Assembly (NCBI GenBank): GCA_028278625.1
Contig: JANQDY010000026.1
Coordinates: 1 to 46,887 of the forward strand
Origin: Thermodesulfobacteriota bacterium
Lineage (GTDB): Bacteria; Desulfobacterota; DSM-4660; Desulfatiglandales; Desulfatiglandaceae
DNA length: 46,887 nucleotides
Reading direction: 5' to 3'
The first letter of the stretch is position 1. Every line of letters starts with the position of its first letter. Below the pieces are notes generated by a model, which did not search any database, was not told where the DNA came from, and saw only the letters and a list, made by a program, of their open reading frames with translations. A program made the position numbers and the translations under genes. Below, in pieces: positions 9,045 through 17,060 of this stretch.

Positions 9045-9499
9045 TAAGCCGGGTATGCCGAAGTAAACCAAATGGCCGCCGCCCATGGGCCTGCCATGGG
9101 GGGAGGAAAGTCCGGGCTCCAGAGGACAGAGCGCTGGGTAACACCCAGTCCCGGTAACGGGAAGGAAAGTGCAACAGAAAGGATACCGCCAGGCACCCGG
9201 TTACACGGAAATACTCCCGCATCAGGACTTTTATGGATAGACCAATGGTCGTGGGAGTGCTGACTGAGTAACGGCGTGCCTGGTAAGGGTGAAAAGGTGA
9301 GGTAAGAGCTCACCAGCTCCGCCGGTGACGGCGGAGGCTCTGTAAACCCCGCTTGGAGCAAGACCAAATAGGGGAACGTTATGAGTGGTCCGCTCCAGTT
9401 CCCGGGTAGGTCGCTCGATCTTGCCGGCAACGGCAAGACTAGATGAATGGTCATTGTTTCGAAAGCGGGCAACCCTTTCGAAAAACAGAACCCGGCTTA
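9045..9499 (+). ncRNA. rnpB: RNase P RNA (class A)
   Basis: Catalytic RNA that matures tRNA 5' ends. P1 closes the molecule: TAAGCCGGGT (9045-9054) pairs with ACCCGGCTTA (9490-9499). Conserved core segments are present in order: GAGGAAAGTCCGGGCTCC near 9103, ACAGAA near 9175, GAGTAACGGCG near 9266, the GGTAAGGGTGAAAAGGTGAGGTAAGAG block near 9280, AGCAAGACCAAATAGGGG near 9358, GGTAGGTCGCT near 9405 and AGATGAATGG near 9440. About 455 nt, longer than many class A RNAs. An extra 9-bp hairpin (9457-9483) lies just before the P1 3' strand. Confidence 0.95.
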
Positions 9500-9585
9500 C
9501 GGGTTGCTTCGACATACCCGGATTGACACATGGGTTAACGGTTTGTGTCAAAAGCACCATTTTGAACCTGAAGGGAGACAAAATC

Positions 9586-9888
9586 ATGTTTGTCATCGGA
9601 AACTTTCTCGCTGCCATTGCCAAAATCATTGACATCGCACTGACCCTTTACATGTGGATTGTTATCGCTCGCGCCGTAATCTCCTGGGTCAACCCGGATC
9701 CCTACAATCCCATTATACGCTTTCTGAATGCCGTCACCGAACCGGTCCTCTACCAGATCCGGCGCAGAATTCCCATCAGTTTCGGCGGGATTGATTTCTC
9801 GCCCATTATCGTTATCCTGGCCATCATATTTATCCAGTCTTTCCTGGTAAACAGCCTCGCACAGATGGCAATTCGAATGGGCGGGTAG
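9586..9888 (+). CDS. yggT: YggT family membrane protein
   Basis: 100 residues with two hydrophobic segments (about 5-33 and 67-93) and the YggT signature ARAVISWVNPDPYNPIIRFLNAVTEPVLYQIRRRIP between them. Single-repeat form of the family, linked in other bacteria to osmotic tolerance and cell-division-gene neighbourhoods. ATG 9586 follows AAGGGAG with about 8 bp spacing. The DUF167 gene starts 5 bp after the stop, a common pairing. Confidence 0.9.
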   Translation: MFVIGNFLAAIAKIIDIALTLYMWIVIARAVISWVNPDPYNPIIRFLNAVTEPVLYQIRRRIPISFGGIDFSPIIVILAIIFIQSFLVNSLAQMAIRMGG

Positions 9889-9893
9889 GACGG

Positions 9894-10196
9894 TTGCCCA
9901 GGGAAAGAAAGGAAGCGGAAACCGTCATTCGGGTAAAAGTGCTGCCCCGTTCTTCAAAGTGCGCTATTTCGGGAAAAGTGGAAGGTGCGTATCGGATCAA
10001 ACTCACGGCGCCCCCCGTAAAGGGGAAAGCCAACCAGGCCCTTATCGGTTTCCTTGCCAAAAAGACGGGGCTTCCCAAAAGAAATATTGAGATCATTTCA
10101 GGGAAACAATCACGGAACAAAACCGTCCGTATAAAAAGCCCTTGGGGCAAAGAGGTCCTGGGGTGCCTTAATGGGAACCCGCGGGCCAGGAACTGA
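9894..10196 (+). CDS. yggU: DUF167 (YggU) family protein
   Basis: About 100 residues. Contains the family core IRVKVLPRSSKCAISG...YRIKLTAPPVKGKANQALIGFLAKKTGLPKRNIEIISGKQSRNKTVRI. Small alpha/beta protein of unknown function, often next to yggT as here. Start likely TTG 9894 behind TAGGA, as there is no ATG upstream of the conserved core. It runs convergently into the GAF gene with only a 21-bp gap and no obvious terminator. Confidence 0.85.
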   Translation: MPRERKEAETVIRVKVLPRSSKCAISGKVEGAYRIKLTAPPVKGKANQALIGFLAKKTGLPKRNIEIISGKQSRNKTVRIKSPWGKEVLGCLNGNPRARN

Positions 10197-10217
10197 AGGC
10201 GTCCATGGGTTCTCGGA

Positions 10218-10736
10218 TCAGGTTTTCCGCATGATGCCGATGGCAGCCCGCTCAATGGCCAGGCAGCTCAGTTTTCCGAGACTGTTCAAGAAACTCATTT
10301 CATCCTGTGTTGGCGTCTTTTTGGTGGCAAAGTAGACTCTCAAAATGGCGTAGGTGGTTTCGTTGACCGTAAAGGGGAGTCCAATCACCGATTTTAGGCC
10401 TTCCTTTTCCGCGGCTTTCAAATTCTGAATGCGTGAGTCCTTTTGAAAATCGTTGATGATAATGATATCGCCGGCCAGGATTTCGGTGACGCTTTTACCG
10501 AAATCGATGGCCCCTGAATTCAGGTATTCCTTGGTCAACCCGTAAGAAGAGACCACCTTCAGGTGAAAAGTTCCCTGCTCCAGAATCCGGAGGGTGCCCC
10601 CCCGGGCCCCCATTACTTCAGTGGCCAGGGACACGATGAAGAAGAGGACATCGCCAATATCTTCCTCATCCCTGTATATGACGTCAATGACCCGGTTCAG
10701 GGCAAAAAATGAAATGTCCGTAAAATTTTCCCGCAT
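10218..10736 (-). CDS. GAF-domain protein, probably co-transcribed with glpR
   Basis: 172 residues, essentially a single GAF domain: LFFIVSLATEVMGARGGTLRILEQGTFHLKVVSSYGLTKEYLNSG ... SVTEILAGDIIIINDFQKDSRIQNLKAAEKEGLKSVIGLPFTVNETTYAILRVYF ... SFLNSLGKLSCLAIERA. No output domain follows, so it is a small-ligand or redox sensor or an adaptor acting in trans. No transmembrane segment. It starts 19 bp after the glpR stop, suggesting one transcript and a possible role in the glycerol response (inference). Confidence 0.8.
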   Translation of the reverse strand: MRENFTDISFFALNRVIDVIYRDEEDIGDVLFFIVSLATEVMGARGGTLRILEQGTFHLKVVSSYGLTKEYLNSGAIDFGKSVTEILAGDIIIINDFQKDSRIQNLKAAEKEGLKSVIGLPFTVNETTYAILRVYFATKKTPTQDEMSFLNSLGKLSCLAIERAAIGIMRKT

Positions 10737-10755
10737 ATCTTACCTTTCCTTTTTT

Positions 10756-11568
10756 CTAGAGGGCCGCAATATGAAGTTCGACGTTGCCTTTTAGAAGTCT
10801 TTCACACATATCCGGGTTTGGCTTTTTGTCCGTGAAGAGCGCGTCGATGTCGGTGATGTCAGCCAGGCGGACCATGGCTTCTCTGCCGAACTTGGAATGA
10901 TCGGCCACAAGAAAAACCTTTCGGGAGTTTTGAATGATGGTTCGTCCCACAGCCACCTCCTGGTAGTCGAAATCCAGAAGGCAACCGCCCCAATCGATGC
11001 CGCTCACACTGATGATGCCGAAGTCAATCTTAAACTGCTCAATGAAATCGATGGTTGCCTTTCCCGTAATGCCGCGGTCCCGGTTGCGAACAAGGCCGCC
11101 GGCCACGATGATTTCAAAGTTTTCATTCTCGCTCATAGCGGTGGCCACGTTCAAGTTATTGGTGACAATCCGAAGACCCTTGTGGCCAATGAGTGCGCTG
11201 GCGGCTTCCTCCGTGGTGGTTCCGATATCGATGAACAAAGATGCATTATCGGGAATGTGTTTGGCCAACAGTTTCGCAATGCGGCGCTTTTCAGGCAGGT
11301 TCATGACTTTTCGCGCCGTGTAGGCGACGTTTTTGACGCTGGATGGAAGCCCCGCGCCACCATGATGGCGTTGAAGGTGCCCTGCTTCAGCCAGTTCGTT
11401 GATGTCCCGCCGAACGGTTTGTGGTGTTACGGAAAACGTCTTGGCCAATGATTCAATGGAAACGAAACCGAGTGATTTTACCAGTTCTTCAATCTTTTTT
11501 TGCCGCAGAAGAACCGATTTCCCCCGGGACTTGTTCGGCTCGGAATGGCCGGTTCCCTTTTCAGGCAT
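10756..11568 (-). CDS. glpR: Glycerol-3-phosphate regulon repressor GlpR (DeoR family)
   Basis: 270 residues. N-terminal winged HTH: RQKKIEELVKSLGFVSIESLAKTFSVTPQTVRRDINELAEAGHLQRHHGGAGLPSS, nearly the E. coli GlpR recognition helix (SVSPQTIRRDLNELAE...LRHHGGAALPSS, recalled from memory). The C-terminal sugar-phosphate sensor domain has LFIDIGTTTEEAA, RIVTNNLNVATAM, IIVAGGLVRNRDRGITGKATIDFI, FGIISVSGID and LLDFDYQEV, also as in GlpR. It should bind glycerol 3-phosphate and release DNA. It is divergent from glpA, and the intergenic region contains two sites fitting the GlpR operator, which supports the assignment. Confidence 0.93.
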   Translation of the reverse strand: MPEKGTGHSEPNKSRGKSVLLRQKKIEELVKSLGFVSIESLAKTFSVTPQTVRRDINELAEAGHLQRHHGGAGLPSSVKNVAYTARKVMNLPEKRRIAKLLAKHIPDNASLFIDIGTTTEEAASALIGHKGLRIVTNNLNVATAMSENENFEIIVAGGLVRNRDRGITGKATIDFIEQFKIDFGIISVSGIDWGGCLLDFDYQEVAVGRTIIQNSRKVFLVADHSKFGREAMVRLADITDIDALFTDKKPNPDMCERLLKGNVELHIAAL

Positions 11569-11601
11569 CTGGTATCCTTTTTTCTATGGCTTTTCGCATC
11601 A

Positions 11602-11622
11602 TATGGTAACAGCATTACCATA
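11602..11622. promoter_or_regulatory. Perfect inverted repeat over the glpR promoter
   Basis: TATGGTAA (11602-11609) and TTACCATA (11615-11622) are perfect 8-bp arms around a 5-bp spacer. The repeat covers the -10 element and half of the spacer of the predicted glpR promoter, a classic repressor position. It lacks the CG steps of GlpR sites, so a different regulator may bind. Confidence 0.55.
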
Positions 11623-11631
11623 CATAATCAA
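11603..11631 (-). promoter_or_regulatory. Promoter of glpR
   Basis: On the minus strand TTGATT (11631-11626), a 17-bp spacer and TACCAT (11608-11603), about 35 bp before the glpR start codon. The same TACCAT -10 appears in the opposing glpA promoter. Confidence 0.5.
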
Positions 11632-11723
11632 TCGGCGGAGAAAAAGTTCACAAATGAAACTTTGAAAGTGTATCTAAATAAATCATGGATCAAGAAGCGC
11701 TGAATGGGCCTTCATGGGGCCAT

Positions 11724-11743
11724 TATGTTCGATTTCGAAAATA
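11724..11743. promoter_or_regulatory. GlpR operator O1
   Basis: Half-sites TATGTTCGAT and TTCGAAAATA. Against the E. coli GlpR consensus WATKYTCGWT-AWCGAMCATW (recalled), 18 of 20 positions agree and the left half is perfect. It lies in the glpR-glpA intergenic region. Confidence 0.7.
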
Positions 11744-11754
11744 TTTTTCAAGAT

Positions 11755-11774
11755 AATTTGCGTAATCGCACATT
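11755..11774. promoter_or_regulatory. GlpR operator O2
   Basis: Half-sites AATTTGCGTA and ATCGCACATT; 17 of 20 positions agree with the recalled GlpR consensus. Its centre is 31 bp from that of O1, about three helical turns, so two dimers could bind on the same face. It ends 6 bp upstream of the glpA -35. Confidence 0.6.
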
Positions 11775-11780
11775 TTTTAT

Positions 11781-11809
11781 TTGACAGGGAATTCTTCTTG
11801 ATCTACCAT
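11781..11809 (+). promoter_or_regulatory. Promoter of glpA
   Basis: Perfect TTGACA (11781-11786), a 17-bp spacer and TACCAT (11804-11809), about 40 bp upstream of the glpA start and immediately downstream of operator O2. Confidence 0.6.
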
Positions 11810-11850
11810 CCATATCATTTTACTGAACAACTTTATTGCCGGGGGGGCCA

Positions 11851-13434
11851 TTGCACACAAAGGTACTCATCATTGGGGGCGGCGTGACCGGCACCGGGCT
11901 TGCAAGAGATCTGGCGCTCAGGGGTGTCGGGTCCCTCCTTGTTGAAAGAGGAGATATTAATGCGGGCGCATCCGGAAGGAACCACGGTCTGTTGCACAGC
12001 GGCGGCCGTTACGTCTCCACCGATCCCGCGGCGGCAAAGGAATGCCATCGGGAAAATGAAATACTGAAAAAGGTGGCGCCCCACTGCATTGAGGACACCG
12101 GCGGCCTCTTTGTGGCGGTGGAAGGGGATGATGAAACCTACGCCGCCGATTTTCCATCTCTCTGTAAAGCGTGTGAAATCCCCTGCCGGCCCATTGATCC
12201 CAGAGAAGCCCTGGAAATCGAGCCGTCACTATCCAGCAAAGTCATTGCCGCCTACTTGGTGGACGACGCGGCGGTGGATCCCTTCAAACTCTCCCTTGAG
12301 AACATGGCCCATGCCCAAAAGCTCGGGGCAACGCTCCTTTCCCACACCCAAGTGTCGGGCATCGAAAGAGAAAAGAACCGAATCATTCGGGTCCGTCTGG
12401 TCAATGTGGATACGGGAAAAGAGACCTGCGTGGAACCGGACCAGGTGGTCAATGCGGCCGGCGCCTGGGTGGAAGAAGTGGCGGCACTTGCGGGAATCAC
12501 CATCGACATGCTCTATTCCAAAGGGACCCTGCTGGTGACCGGGCACAGGGTGACCGGGCGGATCATCAACCGGCTCAGAAAACCCGGGGATGGTGATATT
12601 CTGGTGCCTGGGGGAACGGTTTCGCTCCTTGGAACCACATCCATCAGGACCCCGTCTCCCGATGCCGTCCGGCCGACCATCCCGGAGGTGGACTTGATGG
12701 TGGATGAAGGGTCAAAAATGGTCCCCGCCTTGAAGGGAATCCGCTTCATCCGTGCCTATGCAGGTGTTCGACCCCTTCTCAAGGAAGATACCACCCTGGA
12801 TGACCGGTCCGTGAGCCGTGGATTTACACTGCTGGATCATGCTTCCGACGGATTGAACAACTTCGTTACCATCCCTTCGGGAAAACTCACCACCTATCGT
12901 TTCATGGCCGAGAAAACCGCGGACGCCGTTTGTGAAAAACTGGGCGTTAAGTCCTCCTCTATCACGCACCAAGCGCCACTGCCTCTCACACACGCGGGAA
13001 TGTGGACGGAGCCGTTACTGGGGCCCAAAAGCTGGATCCATAAAGATCACCCGAAACCGCCCGGGGATGCCATTCTCTGCGAATGCGAGATGGTGCCCGA
13101 AAGCGCGGTGAAGCATATTGTTCAAACCCTTAAGGAAACGGGCGGTGAAATCAATCTGAACAAGATCGGCCTTCGATCCCGGGTGGGAAAAGGGGCCTGT
13201 CAGGGCACCTTTTGCGGCAGGCGGGTTTCGGCCTTCCTCGAAGCGCATGGCCGTCTTGAAGCTTACGACGGCGTGGCGGATCTCAAAGAATTCCTTCAGG
13301 AAAGATGGCGGGGCGAGCGTCCGGTCCTCTGGCACAGCCAGATGATGCAAGCGGAACTCAAAGAGGCCCTTTATTGCGGTTCCTTCAATCTGGAAAACCC
13401 CCTCTTGAACAGGGACGGTCGCGAAGATGGCTAG
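11851..13434 (+). CDS. glpA: Anaerobic glycerol-3-phosphate dehydrogenase subunit A
   Basis: Flavoprotein that oxidises glycerol 3-phosphate to dihydroxyacetone phosphate under anaerobic conditions. About 527 residues. N-terminal FAD-binding VLIIGGGVTGTGLARDLALRG; VERGDINAGASGRNHGLLHSGGRYV, GGLFVAV, VVNAAGAWVEEVA, LLGTTSIRTPSPD and SGKLTTYRFMAEKTADAVCEKLG follow the GlpA pattern. The C-terminal BFD-like [2Fe-2S] domain has CECE and GACQGTFCGRR, distinguishing GlpA from aerobic GlpD. No ATG is available: TTG 11851 behind a G-rich stretch is preferred, with TTG 11836 the alternative. It overlaps glpB by 8 bp. Confidence 0.92.
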   Translation: MHTKVLIIGGGVTGTGLARDLALRGVGSLLVERGDINAGASGRNHGLLHSGGRYVSTDPAAAKECHRENEILKKVAPHCIEDTGGLFVAVEGDDETYAADFPSLCKACEIPCRPIDPREALEIEPSLSSKVIAAYLVDDAAVDPFKLSLENMAHAQKLGATLLSHTQVSGIEREKNRIIRVRLVNVDTGKETCVEPDQVVNAAGAWVEEVAALAGITIDMLYSKGTLLVTGHRVTGRIINRLRKPGDGDILVPGGTVSLLGTTSIRTPSPDAVRPTIPEVDLMVDEGSKMVPALKGIRFIRAYAGVRPLLKEDTTLDDRSVSRGFTLLDHASDGLNNFVTIPSGKLTTYRFMAEKTADAVCEKLGVKSSSITHQAPLPLTHAGMWTEPLLGPKSWIHKDHPKPPGDAILCECEMVPESAVKHIVQTLKETGGEINLNKIGLRSRVGKGACQGTFCGRRVSAFLEAHGRLEAYDGVADLKEFLQERWRGERPVLWHSQMMQAELKEALYCGSFNLENPLLNRDGREDG

Positions 13435-14719
13435 CGGCTCCATAACGGAATGCGAACTGGCTGTCATCGGTTGCGGCCTTTCTGGAATGTCGGCAGCCCT
13501 TTTCGCATCCCAAAAGGGCATTAAGACCGCTTTGGTGGGTGTTAACGGCGGGCTCATTTTCGCCAGCGGGTATCTGGACCTCATGGGAATCCACCCCATG
13601 GAAACGAAAAAGACATGGGACAATCCATGGGACGCCATGGATGCCTTGAGGAAAGATATTCCGAACCATCCCTATGCCAGACTGGAAAATGGGACCATCC
13701 GGAATGCTTTTGAAAAGCTGGTCTCCTTTCTTGAGGAAAATGGGCTTATCTACTTGAAAACCGGTGATCGAAATTCAAAGGTCCTTACGCCGCTGGGGAC
13801 CCTTCGAAACACCTATTACGTGCCCCGGTCCATGTGGGAGGGTGTCCGGGCCCTCAAGGAGAGGCCTCCCTGTTTGATCATGGGGTTTGAGGAACTCAAC
13901 GATTTCAGCGCGGGCCAGATCGTGGGTGCCCTCAAAGAAACATGGCCGGAGCTCCGTTGGGAGAACGCGCGTCTCGCGGGAATCACCTGGGACGGTCCCG
14001 CGGTGTCAGGGGACATTTTGGCCCGGGACATGGAGAGGCCCGAGAATATTGAAAAGCTGGCAAAAGCCATAGCGCCGCACCTGGGTAATGCAGAAGTCAT
14101 CGGGCTCCCGGCCATACTCGGCATGGAAAAGTCTCACCGTTTGATTGGTGACCTTTCAAGAACCTTAGGTGTCGGCATCTTTGAAATTCCCACATTGCCA
14201 CTCTCCGTACCGGGACTCAGATTGAATGAGGCCCTTTCCAAAGGAGCGGCGGATGCCGGTGTTGAACGCTTTTTCCCTGAAAGAATTACCTCGTGGAAGC
14301 GGGAAAAGGACGGGATATTCCGACTTGACATCGGTAGGGGCCTTTTGCGCAGGCAATTGAGGGCCGAAGGTGTGATCCTGGCCACCGGAAGATTCTGGGC
14401 CAAGGGTCTTCGTGCGGACAGGGATGGCATTCGGGAAACCCTCTTTGACCTTCCGGTAGAGCAGCCACAGAATAGAGAAACCTGGCATTGCCGGCAATTC
14501 TTCGATCCCGGCGGACATCCGGCCAACCGCGCCGGATTGAACATCGATGACCAATTCCGGCCCCTTGACGATAAAGGGGGACCGGCATTTAAGAACCTCT
14601 TCGCAACCGGTTCCATACTGGCCCACCAGGACTGGATGCGGATGAAATGCGGCTCCGGACTGGCCGTCAGCAGTGCTTATGCGGCGGTGGAAGCGTTTTC
14701 GAATATGCGGCACTCATAA
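13427..14719 (+). CDS. glpB: Anaerobic glycerol-3-phosphate dehydrogenase subunit B
   Basis: 430 residues. N-terminal flavin-binding CELAVIGCGLSGMSAALFASQKGIKTALVGVNGGLIFASGYLDLMG, typical of GlpB, and the C-terminal segment FKNLFATGSILAHQDWMRMKCGSGLAVSSAYAAVEA. In E. coli GlpB joins GlpA and the Fe-S subunit GlpC, which passes electrons to menaquinone. glpC is absent here: the next genes are the ABC transporter. The start codon lies inside the glpA end (8-bp overlap), indicating coupled translation. Confidence 0.9.
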   Translation: MASGSITECELAVIGCGLSGMSAALFASQKGIKTALVGVNGGLIFASGYLDLMGIHPMETKKTWDNPWDAMDALRKDIPNHPYARLENGTIRNAFEKLVSFLEENGLIYLKTGDRNSKVLTPLGTLRNTYYVPRSMWEGVRALKERPPCLIMGFEELNDFSAGQIVGALKETWPELRWENARLAGITWDGPAVSGDILARDMERPENIEKLAKAIAPHLGNAEVIGLPAILGMEKSHRLIGDLSRTLGVGIFEIPTLPLSVPGLRLNEALSKGAADAGVERFFPERITSWKREKDGIFRLDIGRGLLRRQLRAEGVILATGRFWAKGLRADRDGIRETLFDLPVEQPQNRETWHCRQFFDPGGHPANRAGLNIDDQFRPLDDKGGPAFKNLFATGSILAHQDWMRMKCGSGLAVSSAYAAVEAFSNMRHS

Positions 14720-14746
14720 TATGGACGGAACTTGTGAATCGATTAA

Positions 14747-14775
14747 TTGCATAAGCAGAGAACATTTGCTATAAA
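14747..14775 (+). promoter_or_regulatory. Extended -10 promoter of the glycerol transporter operon
   Basis: TTGCAT (14747-14752), a 17-bp spacer and TATAAA (14770-14775) preceded by TG plus one base, an extended -10. It lies about 55 bp upstream of the first ATPase gene. No site fitting the GlpR consensus was seen nearby. Confidence 0.6.
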
Positions 14776-14831
14776 TACGGCCCTAGCCCAAGCCACATGG
14801 TAAAGAACCCCAATTACAGAAGGATATGATT

Positions 14832-15932
14832 ATGTCCTTATCTTTAGAGGGAATTACCAAAAAGGTCGGACGGGAAACCCACATCCATAATGTTGCCCTC
14901 CATTTCGAGAGCGGAACGCGCAATATCCTACTCGGCCGGACCCTGGCCGGCAAAACCTCGCTGCTACGCCTGATGGCGGGCCTGGACCGGCCCACGACGG
15001 GGCGCGTTCTGGAAAACGGTGTCGACGTTACCGGCAAATCGGTTCGGAAACGGAACATCGCCATGGTGTATCAGCAGTTCATCAACTACCCTTCACTTAA
15101 CATCTATCGAAATATCGCGTCCCCCTTAAGGATTTCCGGCGTGCGCAAGTCGGAAATTGACCGGCGTGTCAGGCAAACCGCAGAGATGTTGCACCTTGAG
15201 GGGTTGTTGGATCGCTTTCCCAACGAGCTTTCCGGCGGTCAGCAACAACGGGTTGCCATTGCCAGAGCCCTGGTCAAGGAAACCGACTTGCTGTTATTGG
15301 ACGAACCCCTGGTCAACCTGGACTACAAGCTGCGGGAGGAGCTGCGGGAGGAATTGCAGGAGATCTTTGAAACCAGGGATTCCATTGTGATTTATACCAC
15401 CACCGAACCGACCGAAGCGCTGATGCTGGGCGGAAACATCGTGGTACTGGACGAAGGCCGGGTGCTGCAAACAGGGCCCACGCCGGAGGTGTACCATCAT
15501 CCCGGCACCGCCAAAGTGGCGGAAGTCTTCAGCGACCCTCCCATCAATTTCCTGACCGGCATTGTGTCTCAAAAGGGGATCAAAATAGGCCAGGACCTTG
15601 AAATTCCTTTTGCCGAGCACATGAAAGCTCTCGACACGGGAGCGTATTCCTTTGGGGTCCGTTCCAACCATCTCTTCCTCAGCAGAAGAACCGAAAGGGA
15701 TGTGGAAATCCCCGCAACGGTGGAATTGTCGGAAATCAATGGTTCCGAAACGTTCATACATGTCTTTCATGGAGAATTCCAGCTGGTGGTTCAGGAAAAG
15801 GGTGTTCGTTCCGTCCAGATCGGATCCAAGATCACCTTATACGTCAATCCGGCCCGATTTTTTGTTTATGATGCAGCGGGTGTTCTGGCCGCATCACCCA
15901 CGCCGGATGCGCTAAGCGTTTCCCATTCGTGA
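14832..15932 (+). CDS. glpS: Glycerol ABC transporter ATPase, GlpS-like
   Basis: 366-residue MalK-type ATPase with a C-terminal TOBE-like regulatory domain (about 235-350). Walker A is GRTLAGKTS (35-43) and the signature is intact, LSGGQ (133-137). Walker B is LLLLDEP with Glu158. The switch-loop histidine is missing: IYTTTEPTEAL has Thr191 where MalK has His. The partner encoded next has the opposite defect. Naming follows the rhizobial glycerol transporter GlpSTPQV, whose gene order this matches. ATG 14832 lies 7 bp after AAGGA; ATG 14826 is too close to it. Confidence 0.85.
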   Translation: MSLSLEGITKKVGRETHIHNVALHFESGTRNILLGRTLAGKTSLLRLMAGLDRPTTGRVLENGVDVTGKSVRKRNIAMVYQQFINYPSLNIYRNIASPLRISGVRKSEIDRRVRQTAEMLHLEGLLDRFPNELSGGQQQRVAIARALVKETDLLLLDEPLVNLDYKLREELREELQEIFETRDSIVIYTTTEPTEALMLGGNIVVLDEGRVLQTGPTPEVYHHPGTAKVAEVFSDPPINFLTGIVSQKGIKIGQDLEIPFAEHMKALDTGAYSFGVRSNHLFLSRRTERDVEIPATVELSEINGSETFIHVFHGEFQLVVQEKGVRSVQIGSKITLYVNPARFFVYDAAGVLAASPTPDALSVSHS

Positions 15933-15942
15933 GGAGTTAAGC

Positions 15943-17028
15943 ATGGCTCGTATCGCGTTAAATGAAGTTGCCCACAGCTATCTGCCCAAACCCGTTTCCG
16001 ATACCGACTATGCCCTCAAACGGATCCACAATGTTTGGGAGGATGGCGCCGCTTGCGCCCTTTTGGGACCATCGGGCTGCGGCAAAACGACACTCCTCAA
16101 TATTGTCTCGGGACTACTGGTTCCCAGTCAGGGGCGCGTCTTTTACGATGAAAAAGACGTCACCGCCCTGCCGCCGGAAAAGCGCAATATTGCCCAGGTG
16201 TTTCAGTTTCCCGTTCTCTATGACACCATGAGTGTTTACAACAATCTGGCCTTTCCCCTTCGAAACCGGGGGATCAATGAAGCCCAGGTGAGGGAGCGGG
16301 TCCTTGAAATTGCCGGGATTCTCGATCTGACCGAGTACCTGAAAAAAAGGGCGGCCGGTTTGGCCGCCGATGCCAAACAGAAGATCTCTTTGGGCAGGGG
16401 CCTGGTCAGAAGCGATGTGGCGGCGATCCTTTTTGATGAGCCGCTGACGGTTATCGATCCCCAATTGAAATGGCATTTGCGCCGCAAGCTCAAGGAAATT
16501 CACGAAAAACTGAAACTGACGTTTATTTACGTCACCCACGACCAGGTGGAAGCGTTGACCTTTGCCGACCAGGTGGCGGTCATGTTTGAAGGTGAAATCG
16601 TTCAAATCGGATCACCCCAGGAGCTCTTTGAAAACCCGGAACACCGTTTTGTGGGTTATTTTATCGGCAGCCCGGGAATGAACTTCCTGAAATGCACCCT
16701 TGATGGAAACGTCGCCCGCGTAAACGGCACCTGTATCAGACTGGACGCGACAATGGCCGGGAAAGGCCGGGACAAAAAAGGCCAACTGGAACTGGGCATC
16801 CGCCCCATGTATCTGGGCGTCCACGGAGAACCGCAAGATGACAGGGTTAGAGCCGATGTCAGGATGATTGAAGACCAGGGGAGTTACCGGATTGTGACCC
16901 TTAAAATGGACGGCAACACCCTAAAAGCCAGCGTACCTGAAGATCGGCCCATTCCGGAAAAAACGGCGTGGTTGTCCTTTCCACCCCAGTGGACCCGGCT
17001 GTTTGCAGACGGATGGCTGATTAAATAA
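15943..17028 (+). CDS. glpT: Glycerol ABC transporter ATPase, GlpT-like
   Basis: 361 residues, the second MalK-type ATPase of the transporter (not the MFS GlpT of E. coli). Walker A GPSGCGKTT (42-50), Q-loop VFQFP, Walker B AILFDEP with Glu166 and switch VTHDQ with His199 are intact. The ABC signature is lost: LAADAKQKISLGRGL (about 140-154) replaces LSGGQQQRVAIARAL. It should pair with GlpS so that its Walker/His elements face the intact LSGGQ of GlpS. The C-terminal part is the regulatory OB-fold domain. It starts 10 bp after glpS. Confidence 0.85.
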   Translation: MARIALNEVAHSYLPKPVSDTDYALKRIHNVWEDGAACALLGPSGCGKTTLLNIVSGLLVPSQGRVFYDEKDVTALPPEKRNIAQVFQFPVLYDTMSVYNNLAFPLRNRGINEAQVRERVLEIAGILDLTEYLKKRAAGLAADAKQKISLGRGLVRSDVAAILFDEPLTVIDPQLKWHLRRKLKEIHEKLKLTFIYVTHDQVEALTFADQVAVMFEGEIVQIGSPQELFENPEHRFVGYFIGSPGMNFLKCTLDGNVARVNGTCIRLDATMAGKGRDKKGQLELGIRPMYLGVHGEPQDDRVRADVRMIEDQGSYRIVTLKMDGNTLKASVPEDRPIPEKTAWLSFPPQWTRLFADGWLIK

Positions 17029-17060
17029 CGGTAACCTTCAACAAAAGACAGGATTTTGCC

